Assembly: GCA_030278955.1 (NCBI GenBank)
Contig: JAOANR010000014.1
Span: forward strand, 30,641,453-30,705,452
Length of the DNA: 64,000 nucleotides
Direction: 5' to 3'
Origin: Hygrophila difformis
Lineage: Eukaryota; Streptophyta; Magnoliopsida; Lamiales; Acanthaceae
Both the position numbers and the translations under genes were made by a program. Within the stretch, counting starts at the first letter, position 1. Each line of letters starts with the position of its first letter. The notes beneath the pieces are model-generated. The model was not told the origin of the DNA and made no database searches. It saw only the letters and a list, made by a program, of their open reading frames with translations. Positions 9,394 to 21,229 of the stretch are shown here, piece after piece.

Positions 9394-11061
9394 AAGATCA
9401 AGTTTGTAAAGGGGATTTCCTAATTTCCAGATTTCATATAATTATTTCAAAGAGTCTTCTACTCGTTTCAACCTTAAAGGCTAGTTTCACCGTTTCAACA
9501 ATATTTCAAAATTTGACTCGGTCAACCACAGTTTACTCAAATATTCAGTAAAAATCGAATTTAATTCCAAAAATTCTGAGATTTCACCACTGACTCAGAA
9601 ACATCGAGATGAACAACTTTTATGTTTTAACTTTTTCAATCCGAGTTACCGAAATAGGTCAAATACATCAATTTTCGTCATAACCTGAATCTGTCCGAAA
9701 TTCGTATACAGCAGTTCAATATTATCAAGATCTACCATAGCAAATCAACTCCAAATTTAATGAAATTTTACAGAGACCTTCTTAAGACATTTATCTACAA
9801 CTTTCATGTTCGGCCAAAGATCTAAATCGGTCTAGAACTAATGTCAAAAATGTGATCAAGATCGGACCTAAGTTCTGTCAAGAATTTCAAGATCCAATTT
9901 CAAGCAGTTCGGTTTCAGTTGGTTTTCACATATCAAATCGTCTCTAAAAATTCTAAAACTTTTACAGTAGATATATCTAAGCCTTAGGAACGTTTTTCGT
10001 GTTAAGTTTTTCCGTTTGAAGAAGTTTTAAGGTTCGGAAAAATTCGTCAAAACTGTTGCGCCGGTAGAAAACATTCAATGACAGATTTTCGCAAGATTCG
10101 ATTAAGCTTTTAGGTTTCATGTTTTAATTACTCCCAAAACCATGTAAGTATTAACTTACAGATTTGTAGATATTCGGGATCGTCTATTTCGAAGGCGTGG
10201 CTTCTAGTCCTCCGTCTATCCTCTCCGTTCGTCGGGTTCTACGTTCTAGATCCGATTCGAGGCGTAGAAAGAAAAATAAAAAGATTAGGATTTTTTTTCG
10301 AATCAAAACGTAAGAGACGAATGGATCGGAACTTACCACGACATCTAGGAGACTCTGATTTTCGTCCAAATCAGTCTCGCCTTGGTCTCGTGCCTCCGAC
10401 GACTCCGGAATTAGGGTTTTCGGACGTATAGAGAGTTGTAGGGTTTTGGAAAAGTATTCAGAGCTTTTAAGAGGGCTTATTTATAGTTAAACAAGCCCTA
10501 GGGACGCCCAAGGTCTGCCTCTAGGAGTCTTGAGCCGAATGATGTTCAACCGAAGTCGGAAAATCCGGATTCGGGCGAGAAAATCTCGCACGGGCGAATC
10601 TGTCCGACGGCGCGGTCGTGGCGCGCTCTCCTCCCTTTGACAGCGGGGCCACCGCGCGGCACTCGCCTGGACTTCGGTCCGGGCGGGTCGTGCGATCCGT
10701 CGTGCATTTCCTCCTCTCTTTCGGATTTCTATCCCTCCATGCTCCCGTTTTCCGATTTCCGGGGTATCTTCGGGTTTCTACTTTCTCTCTAAATTTTTAC
10801 TCGGGTCCAATTGGATGTTTGGACTCGAATCCTCGAGTTTAGCGATGCCTGTTTCGGTGTACAATTTATTCACCTTTAATAATTCTTTTTATTTAATTAC
10901 ATTCCTTTAATTCCTTTTTAAGTTAAATCTCATTTCTCATTTCCTTATCTTTATTTATTTATTTATTTGCTGGATTTATTTATTTATGGTATTTATTGTA
11001 TTTATTGTTTATTTATTTAATTATTGTTTTATTTTATGTTGGAAAATTCTCGGGTATTACA
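9394..11061 (-). mobile_element. LTR fragment of gag-only family, minus orientation
   Basis: Read on the minus strand it starts TGTAATACCCGAG at 11061 and follows the same course as the minus-strand LTR at 30096-32690: the TTTA-rich run, the GGTCCGG region, the CGAAGGCGTGG block, then the stretch with CATAGCAAAT. It stops near 9394 before reaching the tandem repeat region, so the LTR 3' part is missing. Short ORFs in it (for example 10184, 10618) are incidental. Confidence 0.75.
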
Positions 11062-11802
11062 CTGGGTATGGCAGATACGGCTGCGGCCGCCGGTTTCCGG
11101 CTAAACTTGTTGATATCGCGATGCAATCGTGAAATACTTGAAATACTAAATCTTGGGTGTAATGGGGATAGTTAAATGTTTAATTATTGTCCTTTTAAAT
11201 TATTAAATGCTTTATTTGAATTAATTATGGCTTTTATTTAAATTATGCTAAATGTACTATTGGTTAGTGCCATAATTTAATTATGCGAATTGGTTATATT
11301 ATTAAATTAAATTATTTATGATTATTATCATGCTTTATGTAATTATTTAATTAATGGCTTTTAAACCCTACGATCATGAATGTGTTAACTTACTCAGCAA
11401 GTTGTGCTGACCAAACCGTGTATTTTTCATTTTTCCTTACAGAGTATGTGGAACAGACATGAGCACGTTCATGCATGGGGGGACTTATATTTTGCAAAAC
11501 TTATTATTTTAAATTCTTGCATAAGACGATAGAATAAACGGGCCTGTTTAACCCGTGTTTTGACCATGTCGGTCTTATTTACATTTCCGCTGCAATATTA
11601 TACTTAAATACTATTTCCGCTGTATTATGATATTATTATTTTCGAGACTATATTGTATGGGCTGTTTGCAAATGTTTTAAATATTTTTAATTACTGAAAT
11701 ACCTAGCCTTGCATCTCTTTAGTAAGCCGGAGAAACCGTGTCTTACTATGGAGGTGTGGCGGTGACATCCCGACCTGGGTGACAAAAAACCGGGGTGTTA
11801 CA
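11062..11802 (+). mobile_element. LTR 3' fragment of gag-only family, plus orientation
   Basis: This piece carries the LTR 3' part: TTAACTTACT, stem CAGCA/TGCTG (11395-11409), a pyrimidine tract ending TTACAG, the GCATGGGGGGAC block, and the terminus GGGGTGTTACA at 11802. It lies head to head with the minus-strand fragment on its left. Its right end abuts the Ulp1 gene, cutting off that gene's 5' part. Confidence 0.75.
11395..11409 (+). promoter_or_regulatory. Conserved LTR stem-loop (CAGCA / TGCTG)
   Basis: A 5-bp stem with 5-nt loop at the position equivalent to 4915-4931. Confidence 0.5.
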
Positions 11803-14800
11803 ACAGCACGAGGGCATGCACGTGCACACAAGATGTGTGCCAAAATCTCCGTTCAGGCAAAAGTATTTCAATGCGAGCGGGGCACTAAAAAGACAGGAGA
11901 TACTGGATCTCATGTGTAGCTTGGCTGGCACCGAGAACTGCCTTGATTTCGCAAGGGCGTTCCTATTGGCGGTATTCTGCTGCATCCTCTTCCCGGTGTC
12001 GGCTTACACGCTTCCTGATTTTCTGGTCCACCACGTGGACAGGTTGAAGATGCTTAGTGAGTACGCCAAGGGCCTTGCGGTGTACGAATTTGTCGTAGAC
12101 TCGATGCGGCGGATCAATGAGGAAAACAAGACTTATATCGATGGCTGCACCCTCGGCGTAGTGGTAAGTTTTCAATATTTATCTTGTAATACCAGTGTCA
12201 TGCATACAAAACACCAATATCAACTTCATATTACGCCTCTCCTCATGTGACGCTGAACGATGGTGTTATTTTGTAGGGCTGGTTCTACGAGCGATTCCCT
12301 CACATGGCTGAACCACTCCTTGAACCAGTGATACCCAGGTTCGTGCGGTGGAACGAATCATACGGGAAACTGAACGAGTGTCGTGCGGATCTCACAGGCT
12401 TAGGAAACATCATTGTCGGCCTCTGAAAATAAGCTCAAGGGAGAGGAAATTTCTGGTCCCTGTGACGACCGTCCCCCAAAAATATGCTGTTGAAGAAGAT
12501 GATGAAACCGAGGTCGAGGATGAGATTCCCCTCAGGATCAAGAAAAAGAAGAGGAGGCCAAAGAAGAAGGATGATGAGAAGGATGAGGAGGATGTTCAGC
12601 GGGGGGAGGTGAACGCGGAGAAAATGGAAAACAAGGTGGGCTTTGAAAAGCGAACGGTTCAGGTAAATACGCAGTATTATATGTTAGTAATAATGATTAT
12701 GACACTGCACTGGTATTGAATGCATGTTACACTGGTATGCATTGATCGAATGATTGTATTTTCTGGTACACGCGAAGAATGAGGAAGAGGCTGCGAGTGA
12801 GGAGACAAGCAGCAGTGACGAGGAGGGCGAGGATTCTGTGTCCGAGGCTGATAGTAATTTGGCCATGCATAAGAAGTTGAAGGTGGTCGTGCAGAAGAAG
12901 CCCGCCACGAAGGGAGCTAGCAGTGACCATTCAGAGTATGTGGCTGATTCTTCTGAGAGCACCGACGACAGCGAAGACTACGTGAGCGAGAAGGTTGCCC
13001 AAGCAGTGGCATATGGGAATGATGAATCAATGGCGAAACTGAAAAAAGGTAAGGTTGATGGGAGAAATATTGGCAAGACGATGAAAATTTATGAGCCATT
13101 TCATGACGAGGTGGCAGTGGCAATCGAGGCCATGTTAATTCTCTCTAAATCTAAATCATCACATGTCGATCCGCTTACACTTTATCCGTTGGCCACAGCT
13201 ACACAACGGGGAAAGCGTAAAGCGGATCCCCCACTTTATTCACCGGAGACTCGCAGTAAGAAAAAGCTTGTTAACAGAAAGTTGGAACTTGACGCCCCTC
13301 CTCCTCTTCCCAAAAAATATGCTTCGCGAAGGGACTTGGAGGAGGAATTGTGCTATCGGTATTCGAACCGAAGGGGATACGCCGGTGTGAATAGTCTCTC
13401 GGAGGAAGAAAGAATAATGCTGGAACAGTTCATCGATGCACCTGGCAAGAGGTATTTACTTTCTGTGTAGAACTTGCATTTTTTAACTACCTGAATGGTA
13501 TTGTTTAGTATGCTGACTGGTATTATTTTGTTCATGAATTGTTGTTCTGGCAGTGGTCACATATGGAGCGAGGGCATCTTCGCCGTCCTATCATCAAGTA
13601 TTCTTCTGCTTCTGTTTGACGAAGCGGTATGCAACGACCTAGTTTCGGCATACATTTCTCTGTTGTGCAGCTATCGATTTCGCCAAGCCAATGATATACG
13701 CACGAAAGTCGGGTTTATCAGTGCGTATACAGCGATAAACATTAATAATTTTATACAGTTGAACAGAAGCATATTTGTAGATTTAATTCTGAAAATTGAA
13801 TTACTGCACAGACCAGCATACTGGAGTTGTATCCAAAAACGATGAAGGGCGAACTAACGGATGCAGAGTATGAGAAACGGTTTAAATCACATCTTTGGTC
13901 AACAGGGCATGATGAGTTTGAGAGGCTGAGCATGTTGATGACGGGAGGGCTGGACTATATCCTGGTGCCCGTGAATACTCAATACCACTGGCTCTTGGTA
14001 GTTCTGGACCCCAAGGTCTTGGAAATTGTAGTCTACAATTCTCAATGGCATCCAGACTACGTTTCCCCCACAACCAAAATTGTAAGTAACCGTGTTCATA
14101 TATCTGGTACATAGTGAAACCACTTCTTGGTAGTATTCGTTTAAATGATTGGTATTATGTTGTATGGATGAATTGAATGTATCTTGTAATCTATCTGTAT
14201 TGAAACAGGTAAATTTCCTACGATGGTACATGAAGCAGACCCAGGAATGGATTCCAAGATCGGGTTGGGTATAGAAGGGCGTGCCGGCAGCAGGGGGACA
14301 CGTCCGTGGACTGTGGGGTCCACGTCATGTGGTGGGCAGAGGCGTTCGTTCGGAACGATGATGACTACTGGGGCATGGAGAAAAAAGTTGATATTAAGGC
14401 GTACCGGGCTAGGGTCGCGCTTCGCCTCCTGAAAGATGCTAAATCGGCCCAGACCATTGTTCAGACCGATGAGAGGCGTACTACGGAGCCGACGGGCATC
14501 GATGAGGGGTGGACGACGGATCCCATGGTTGAGGAGCAAGATCGGGGACTTGAGGTCGAGCCCACTGACATCGATGAGGGGCGCACGACACTTCCCAATG
14601 TTGAGGAGCCGACTGGCATGGAGGAGACTCATACGACGGAGGAGGAGCCCATTGACATAGAGCAGGGGACGGACGCCACTAATGAGGAGCACGCACAGAC
14701 GATGGAGGAGGAGCCGACTGCTGTGGAGCAGGCTATGACGATGGGTGAGCATGCTGGGATGGAGCAGGCTTGGACGGAGCCCATGGAGGAGGAGACAACA

Positions 14801-14974
14801 GTCCAGGTGCCGCCTAGGATGACGGTTGCGGATCCCATTGATCATGCTAGGGCAGATCGTGAGAGTGCTCTATCTCCTGTTCCACTAGCTACATATGCTC
14901 CGGTCGTCCTAGCCTTGACCGTACCGTCTAGATTCCCTGCATGGCCCCGTGCCAAGCGAAAAGTCGTCAAATAA
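11803..14974 (+). pseudogene. MULE-borne DUF1985/Ulp1 (C48) protease gene, copy 1
   Basis: Ulp1 proteases cleave SUMO from targets; plant Mutator-like elements of the Kaonashi type carry such genes. Inferred exons: ~11803-12163, 12277-12662, ~12777-13451, 13554-?, 13812-14081, 14209-14974. The first holds a DUF1985-like block (FARAFLLAVFCCILFP, AVYEFVVDSM) continued by GWFYERFP in the second. The middle is acidic and Lys-rich. The catalytic part shows VPVNTQYHWLLVV (His) and QQGDTSVDCGVHV (Gln, Cys), but the usual Asp after the His strand is Asn (VVYNSQ). The tail is an acidic repeat ending KRKVVK. The 5' end is lost to an LTR at 11802. Exon 6 in the splice phase I infer hits a stop before the Cys motif, which lies in another frame, so the gene looks dead. 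Confidence 0.75.
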
Positions 14975-17561
14975 GTTCCCGCACCCATGTCGGATGCTCC
15001 AGTAGTTTTCCACACATGTGGCAGGTGTTCTTGCCCGATTGAACCTGCGATGGGATTCGCTGTTTCCTTCTCCGGCCAGGCTACATCCGAACGTCCGGTG
15101 GGAGTATAAAGTCATCATCATTCTCATCTGCGACGTTATCACCACTCATCATCAAAGGATATATCGCTCCTTCGTATGTCGCCCTGTAATAGTCAGTGGT
15201 GTAGTAAGCATCGCAGTAGTCATAAATATTGCACTGCATTTTCTCGATCGCAGCACACCCATGCTTACAGGGCAGCCTAAATAATTGCCAGTAGCCACAC
15301 GTGCATGTCCAGTTTTCCACATCACGGGTGTGTAGAGTGGCCCTCTCACGGACTTTAAACAAGGAGCCCGTTGCGCCCTGCAGCTCTAGTTCGCTGGATG
15401 CTAGGTAATTACCGTTCAATATCTTCTTCGGCACTGTAGCCAATCTTCCTTCCATTTTAGCACCTTCCTCCCTTTTATCGTTCATCATCTTCATAACCTG
15501 TTTTCGAATTTCATCGAGCATTGCATACGGACCGTAGCCCCTCGCTTTCACAATCCAATTATTCCAACTCTCCACGAGGTTTGTGTTCATGACACCCTAT
15601 TTTTTGCCCGTGAACAGCGCATTCACCCAATTTTGGGGTTCTGAATTTTTAAGGAATGTACCAGATGAGGGCATTGCCTCAAGGATGGTATTGAGGTGCT
15701 TGAACATTTCGTCATATGTCGGAGCGTACGCTGCAGCCTTCAGGACCCCTGTCCAGTGATCCTTATTCTTGTAAGGGTACTTACAAAGCACCTGTCATCA
15801 TAGTTTATTTATACCAGTCACTTAAAAGGATAGAACCAATTTCATATAACAACATGTATTATTCTAGTATCTTAGTTATATGGTACAGCACTAGTAAAAC
15901 TCACGTCCTTTTTAAAGTTATCAACGAGGTGTCGAAGGCATACGCCAATGTGACTCCCATTAAAAATGGTTGGAATAGCTTTCATGAGACCTGAGTGCCG
16001 GTCAGTGTAAAAAGTGTATTCGGACCAGTTCTCTTCATTCGCATCGTCTAGTAAAGACCTCAGCCGCAGACAAAACCACTCCCAGTTCTCACCCGTCTCT
16101 CCGTCAACAACAGTAAAAAGAAAAAGAAAAAAACAACACGGTGATGAGACCACAATTTCCAAACGACAGCCCTTCTCTTCAAACACAACAATCACATTAA
16201 ATATACGTACCTGCGAATGTCAGCGTATGAACCCAGCATTTGCATCTTTACCCACAGCGGCCTGTATTGCGCCTTTCCACTTTAATTTTATATGGGTCCC
16301 ATCAAGCTCAATAAGCGGACGACAGTCCCTCTTGAACCCTTCAATGCAAGCTGCTATTGAAATGAAAACCCTTCGGAACTTTCCCGATTCTGGAAACACC
16401 TCCCAGTCACCCACGCTCCCGGGGTTGGATGCTGTCAAGCGGTTGAAAAATAGCCGGAGCTTGTCAAAGGAATCTTTATCGTCTCCATGTAACTCCTTAA
16501 TCGCAAACTTGCATGCGTTCCACGATGTGCGATAGCTAATGTCCACTTTGAATGCGGCGTGAATGTCCGCGATAGCCATGTTCGGATTGTAATTCGGGTT
16601 CCGCTGCACTTTATCTTTTATGAATGCCGCTACCCATATCGCATTCGCATTTGGGTGAATCCTCGGTTGCAGATTATTAACGCCGCAACGGTGAGTCAAC
16701 GTGCATGTGCAGATCACAAACGAGTTGTCAGACTTGTGTAATGATGCATGTATGCGCCAGCCACAACCTTCTGTGGTGCATTTTACGTATATTCTGCTTT
16801 TGTTGTTGTGAACGAATTTATATCCACGCCGAAGAGCTATACAATGATTGCCACGACCTTCCGGAAATGATCTTGATTCCTAAACCTTTGTCCTACTCCC
16901 TTTATTGCATTGACCCATATAACCCTCTGATCCTTCTCGTCCTCGGTATCTTCGTCGTCCAGGTCATCCTGTGCTAACGTGTGTTCCCTGAAGTACAAGT
17001 TACTTCCAAGTTAAAAACTAGTTACATTCAGTAGCCTTACCAGTGATGTGCACGTCTAACATTATTCATATGCGTAAACTATACTAGTGTTGTGTACAGA
17101 AAACACCGATGTTGTTAACCACTTCCATGTTTCAAGAATCATGGTCCTATTTCGCAGATTGACAGATACTATTAAAAGATATAGCTATGATCGTAACTAG
17201 GCATCATTAATGCAAATAATATCATTCATACGCTCTTATTTAACCAAATATTAAAAAGTAAGCAGCTCAATGCAATTTCATAAAAGCCTTACATGATCGT
17301 GTTTCTTACTTCCCGGTCCATCACTGTCATCTTCCCAAATGCCAGTCCCTTTGCTCGATTCAAGTTCGACATCCGTCTCAAATCATCATCATTCATTATC
17401 TCCATTGTGTAACCCCCGTCGGGTTCATCGTAGTGAAGCGTGTGTGTTGTTGAACATACATTAACCCATTTCTCCGTCACCTTTCCATTCACATCCGCAA
17501 GGGCATCGTCATCCCTTATTCGCTCGAGATGGGCTTGTCCATTGTAATGGCAAAATAACAT
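14967..17561 (-). pseudogene. MULE (Mutator-like) transposase, copy 1, disabled
   Basis: Likely start is the ATG of MLFCHYNGQAH at 17561. Inferred exons on the minus strand: 17561-17293 (N-terminal domain), 16987-16211, ~16110-15905, 15791-14967. In order: an acidic stretch, a GCM1/WRKY-type zinc-binding region (KCTTEGCGWRIHA...LTHRCG), the DDE core with LIELDGTHIKLKW (first Asp) and FYTDRHSGLMKAI (second Asp), and a SWIM zinc finger (CTCGYWQLFRLPCKHGC). The C-terminus has RRRKRR and a CHMCGK knuckle. Defects seen: TAG at 15597-15599 (Trp in copy 2), TAG at 15081-15083 (Gln in copy 2), a 1-bp loss near 16225, and a frameshift near 16850 shared with copy 2. The stop overlaps the Ulp1 stop region by 8 bp, tail to tail. 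Confidence 0.85.
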
Positions 17562-18376
17562 GACATCTCGCCCACCCCTTGCTCCCTTTCCATCTTCCTC
17601 ACCCCTACTCACTTTCAAAAACCATGTAGAAAACCCTAAATAACAGCCTCTCCAAACCCTAACCTTCTTCCAGCCCTAAACCCTCTTAAAGCCTTCTCCT
17701 TCCACCCACCAAGCACGCGAATCTAATCTCCCGCCGCTTGCCCCCCGTTATGCGCGCTTTCGGCCGCTCTTGAGAGCTTCTTCAATAAGCTTCCCACCCC
17801 GAAATATTGGAAAACGAAGCCAGACCGCTTGCTGCACTCTTCCGCCCAAGAACTACGAAAATGGAGGTCGCCACCTTCGTTCCCACCCTTCTGCCGTCGT
17901 TCTGGATCTTCTCACTGCAATAAAGAGAATAATTGCGTTCGACGGGTCCGAGGAAGAAGAAGAAACCGAGAGTTTGAATCCCCCAATGGAAAATTCATTT
18001 TGTCTCACTCACTCCACCTTTCACATCATGTATTCAGAAAAGTACAAAAGGCAAGGGTATTCTTGTCTATTCACAACTGATTTACATTATTCATTTAAAA
18101 TAAATGGTGAGGTCCTGATTTTGAATGTATTTCGTATATTGGTGTTAATACGTAATGTATTTGGTATGCTGGTCTCATATTGGTAGTATTTTGTGATTGT
18201 GGTATTTTTTAATAAAAAGCCCTTTTTTTAAAGAATAACTATAGTTGATTAACATTTATAAATTTAATTATAAAGTATATCCATTTAATGAATTAATCTT
18301 TTAATATAATTATTATTCATTTACTAGTATTATCCATACCATTAAATAACTTATATTATTAGATTTTAATTACATA
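17562..18376. other. MULE transposase leader with telo-box cluster; right end of element
   Basis: Several AAACCCTAA-type telo-boxes lie at about 17630-17695, just upstream of the transposase start. An open frame at 17770-18186 (+) has no family I recognise. The terminal inverted repeat of the MULE should lie in or just beyond this stretch, but with the left end missing I cannot fix it. Confidence 0.5.
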
Positions 18377-18634
18377 TTTCATCCGTTTTTTTAAAGGTTA
18401 CACTTCTCATTTGTACATATGCCATTGCACATTTGCAACAATTAATAACTCAAATTCGAAACAAGTAAAAATTACAGAAATTTGATATTTAAAAACTATA
18501 AGATGAGACGAATCCAACAAGATCTCGCTTGGCTATATTTTGTCTTCTATAACTATAAAAAAAAATAGAAGTCAAAGTGCTACAATTAACAGTAAAATAA
18601 GTCAAAACGTAACCTTTAAAAAAAACGGAGGGAG
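18377..18634. mobile_element. Stowaway-like MITE, 258 bp
   Basis: Terminal inverted repeats (left TTTCATCCGTTTTTTTAAAG; right, reversed, CTCCCTCCGTTTTTTTTAAA) are flanked by TA on both sides. No ORF. The CTCCCTCCGT start and TA duplication are typical of Stowaway (Tc1/mariner) MITEs. Confidence 0.85.
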
Positions 18635-18636
18635 TA

Positions 18637-18863
18637 TATGTAAGAATATCATCTGGAGTATACTTAATATTAGTTTAACATATTCACCTAACAAAAAATA
18701 TTAGGTTAACTTGTTTGAATTTATATTTTTTCAAACAATATTAATTTAGGTTATTACTTTAGGGCTAAATTTTAATATAATTAACATAATATTTATTTGA
18801 TAAATTATATATAATATTTACTAAATATCAAATATAATAGTATAATTTATTTTCAATTTATAT
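18637..18863. other. AT-rich spacer
   Basis: AT-rich sequence without an ORF or clear repeat. Confidence 0.6.
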
Positions 18864-19710
18864 TGACAGGCCCAATCAGAATACGTAAACCCTGTAAGAG
18901 TTGTTTGAGCGATATCTCAACAACCAGCAAAACACAACCAGAGGCAAACACAAGAAACAGAGTGCGGAATGAAAATAAGAACACAAGGAATTTGATCACC
19001 CAGTTCGATCCACTGATCTACATCTGGGGGCACCAAGCCAGGGATTCCTTTAGATCTCCACCAAACTGATTGAACAAGAGTCAACCACACCTTACATACC
19101 CTTACATTCAAATGAACTCTCCTATCTACCCAAATAGACTAGAAGAACACAAGGGAGCATCAACTATCTACCCAAATGCAAGCAATTCACCGGCAGGTAT
19201 TAAGGTGGTGTTTGAGGAACCTAGCTAATCAATCAAATTAAGCTCAAAGGTGCTAAGACACCTACAATACACACCGATTGTGTTTAAAAATCAATGATCT
19301 AAGAAATGCCTAAACACAATCCCAATTACCCCATAAAGAATGTAGAAGACACAACAGGTAAAGATATACCAGCAGCAGGATGGTTGTTGGTGCCTTCTGC
19401 AAACAACGTAAACCAGGGGTTTCTTCAGCAGCTCTCAATTCGCCATAATCACAGCTCTTGAAGCTGTTAATTCTCTGTAAAGTATACTGTGATTGCGGCT
19501 ACACACTCTCATACACCCTCAAGGACGAAGACATGTATTTATATGGGTTTAAGGCCCATCTAAAACCCTCTAAGGCCTGCTAGGGGAAATGCCACGTCAC
19601 TGTACTATCCTGTGCTTTTTCCAGTGAAGATAATAAAGCGTTGTTGACACGATGTTGCAACAACGACCAAAATGACGAACATCTTCACAATACTAAAAAT
19701 ATCCCTAAAA
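18864..19710 (-). mobile_element. Copia-type 3' LTR, minus orientation, ~847 bp
   Basis: On the minus strand the LTR starts at 19710 just after a polypurine tract (CACAAAGGGGGAGAT) and ends CTGTCA at 18864. In copy 2 the start reads TGTTAGGGATA, whereas here it is mutated to TTTTAGGG. The AAAGGGGGAGAT junction is typical of plant Copia elements. No matching 5' LTR is in the window. Confidence 0.65.
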
Positions 19711-20100
19711 ATCTCCCCCTTTGTGGAGATGATCGGGCCAAATAGTCAAAACAGTGGAGAAAGCACAGAGAGTCATAATAAGAGCAGAGAGCAGAAGAAT
19801 CTCAACAAGTGATCAGCCACAAACAATATGAGCTGAAGAAGAACAGGCATAGACAAAACATCCATTCATAAAAGATAATCCAATACCAATATCCATGAGA
19901 GTATTCAGCAATAACAGACCAGAGAAATATCCAAAATATCCACCAATTACAGAAAACCAGAATATCCATAGTCTGAAAACCAGAAATACAAAAGTTGTTC
20001 CAACATCAGTGAAACAATCAGCAATCCTGCAATCCTATCCACTGTCAATAGATTTATTATCTAAATATATATTAATAAATAGATTTATTATCTAAATAAA
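19711..20100 (-). mobile_element. Truncated 3' interior of the Copia element
   Basis: This is the sequence before the polypurine tract on the minus strand. It has no recognisable pol motif, so only the untranslated 3' part seems to remain. The far end near 20060-20100 shows an imperfect duplication of AATAGATTTATTATCTAAAT. Confidence 0.5.
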
Positions 20101-20172
20101 ACAGGTGATATGCCTATAGGAATTTTGAGAAGTGGACACTTATGATATGTCAATGTGAATAATGTTGATATA

Positions 20173-20432
20173 CTACCTCCGTTCTTGAATGTTTATTATG
20201 TTTTGTAATATGATATTATTCACATACAGACTTTCACTTAAAGTTTTATTATAGTTATAAAAATTAAAATATAGCCAAGTGATATTTTGTTAGAGTCGCC
20301 TCGTTGTGTAGTTTTAAAATATCAAACTTTTAGAATTTTTACTTGTACCGAACTTGAGTTATTAATGATTTAAAATATGCATTGGACTGCGTGAAAAGTA
20401 GGAGTGTAAAACATATTTGAATTCGGAGGAAG
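20173..20432. mobile_element. Stowaway-like MITE, 260 bp
   Basis: Ends CTACCTCCGTTCTTGAATG and (reversed) CTTCCTCCGAATTCAAATAT, flanked by TA. The interior contains a block also present, inverted, in the MITE at 38357, so both are members of one family. Confidence 0.85.
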
Positions 20433-21229
20433 TATTTTAGTAGTATTCGGTTAATTTACACATTAAACCCTGAGTACTTCTTAGTTAGGGAAGAAAATGG
20501 TACGGACATGGTCGGATAATATCCGATGCATATATTATTTTATATATTTTTCCTCGGATTCAGATTGAATACGAGTATGTATGCCTGATACAAATACGGA
20601 TTTGAATGTTTTAGGGATATAAATAGGGGTCGAATATTGGTCAGCTACCTGATGGATATGTGACGGATACGGATACTTTTATAATTTTTTTATAAAAAAT
20701 AATTTGATAATTTTTATAAGAACTATAGGATAATTTGATAAATTTTTATAATTATTGATAATTTTTAAATTATTTTTAATTTTTAATTAAAAATAATAAT
20801 AGTATATTAATATCTTCGGATATCCGGATAATATCATAGCAATATCCCACTTAATTCGGATATAGTAAGATATTTTTAGATACGAATACAAAAATGGATA
20901 TTAAATTTTGGATTTGATTCGAAAATGGATATTTATTTTACCGCTTTCAATTCATGTATATTCATAGTACTATATAATTGGAATTATTATTGTTGGATGA
21001 GAATTTGCAGTGCAATTCAAACTTTTCTACCTCAAGCGGCCCATGAAATTTGAGAAATACTACTATTTATACTGGCCGAACTATTAATTTATCAAGCCCT
21101 GGCTGAAAGTTTAAGTCCGGCACGGAGTAGAATATAAGTTTGGCCCATTCCAGCCCATTAATTTATCTGGCTGAACTATTTATTTATACTAGTAGTTGCG
21201 TGAACTAGGGTATTTGATTACCAAGCCCC
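20433..21229. other. AT-rich non-coding region
   Basis: Contains GGATA/TATCC-rich sequence with short inverted matches (TCGGATAATATCCGA near 20513). No ORF. The right part may be the upstream region of the exon-like segment that follows. Confidence 0.5.

Noticed and set aside
12684..12962. Antisense reading frames over the Ulp1, gag and transposase exons
   Set aside because: They mirror the codon pattern of recognised proteins on the other strand and have no family features of their own.
16014..16535. 173-aa plus-strand frame opposite the transposase
   Set aside because: It overlaps the DDE-core exon of the MULE transposase and crosses its intron; shadow frame.
20513..20960. GGATA/TATCC-rich stretch as a tandem satellite
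   Set aside because: The matches are short and irregular; no constant repeat unit can be defined by eye.
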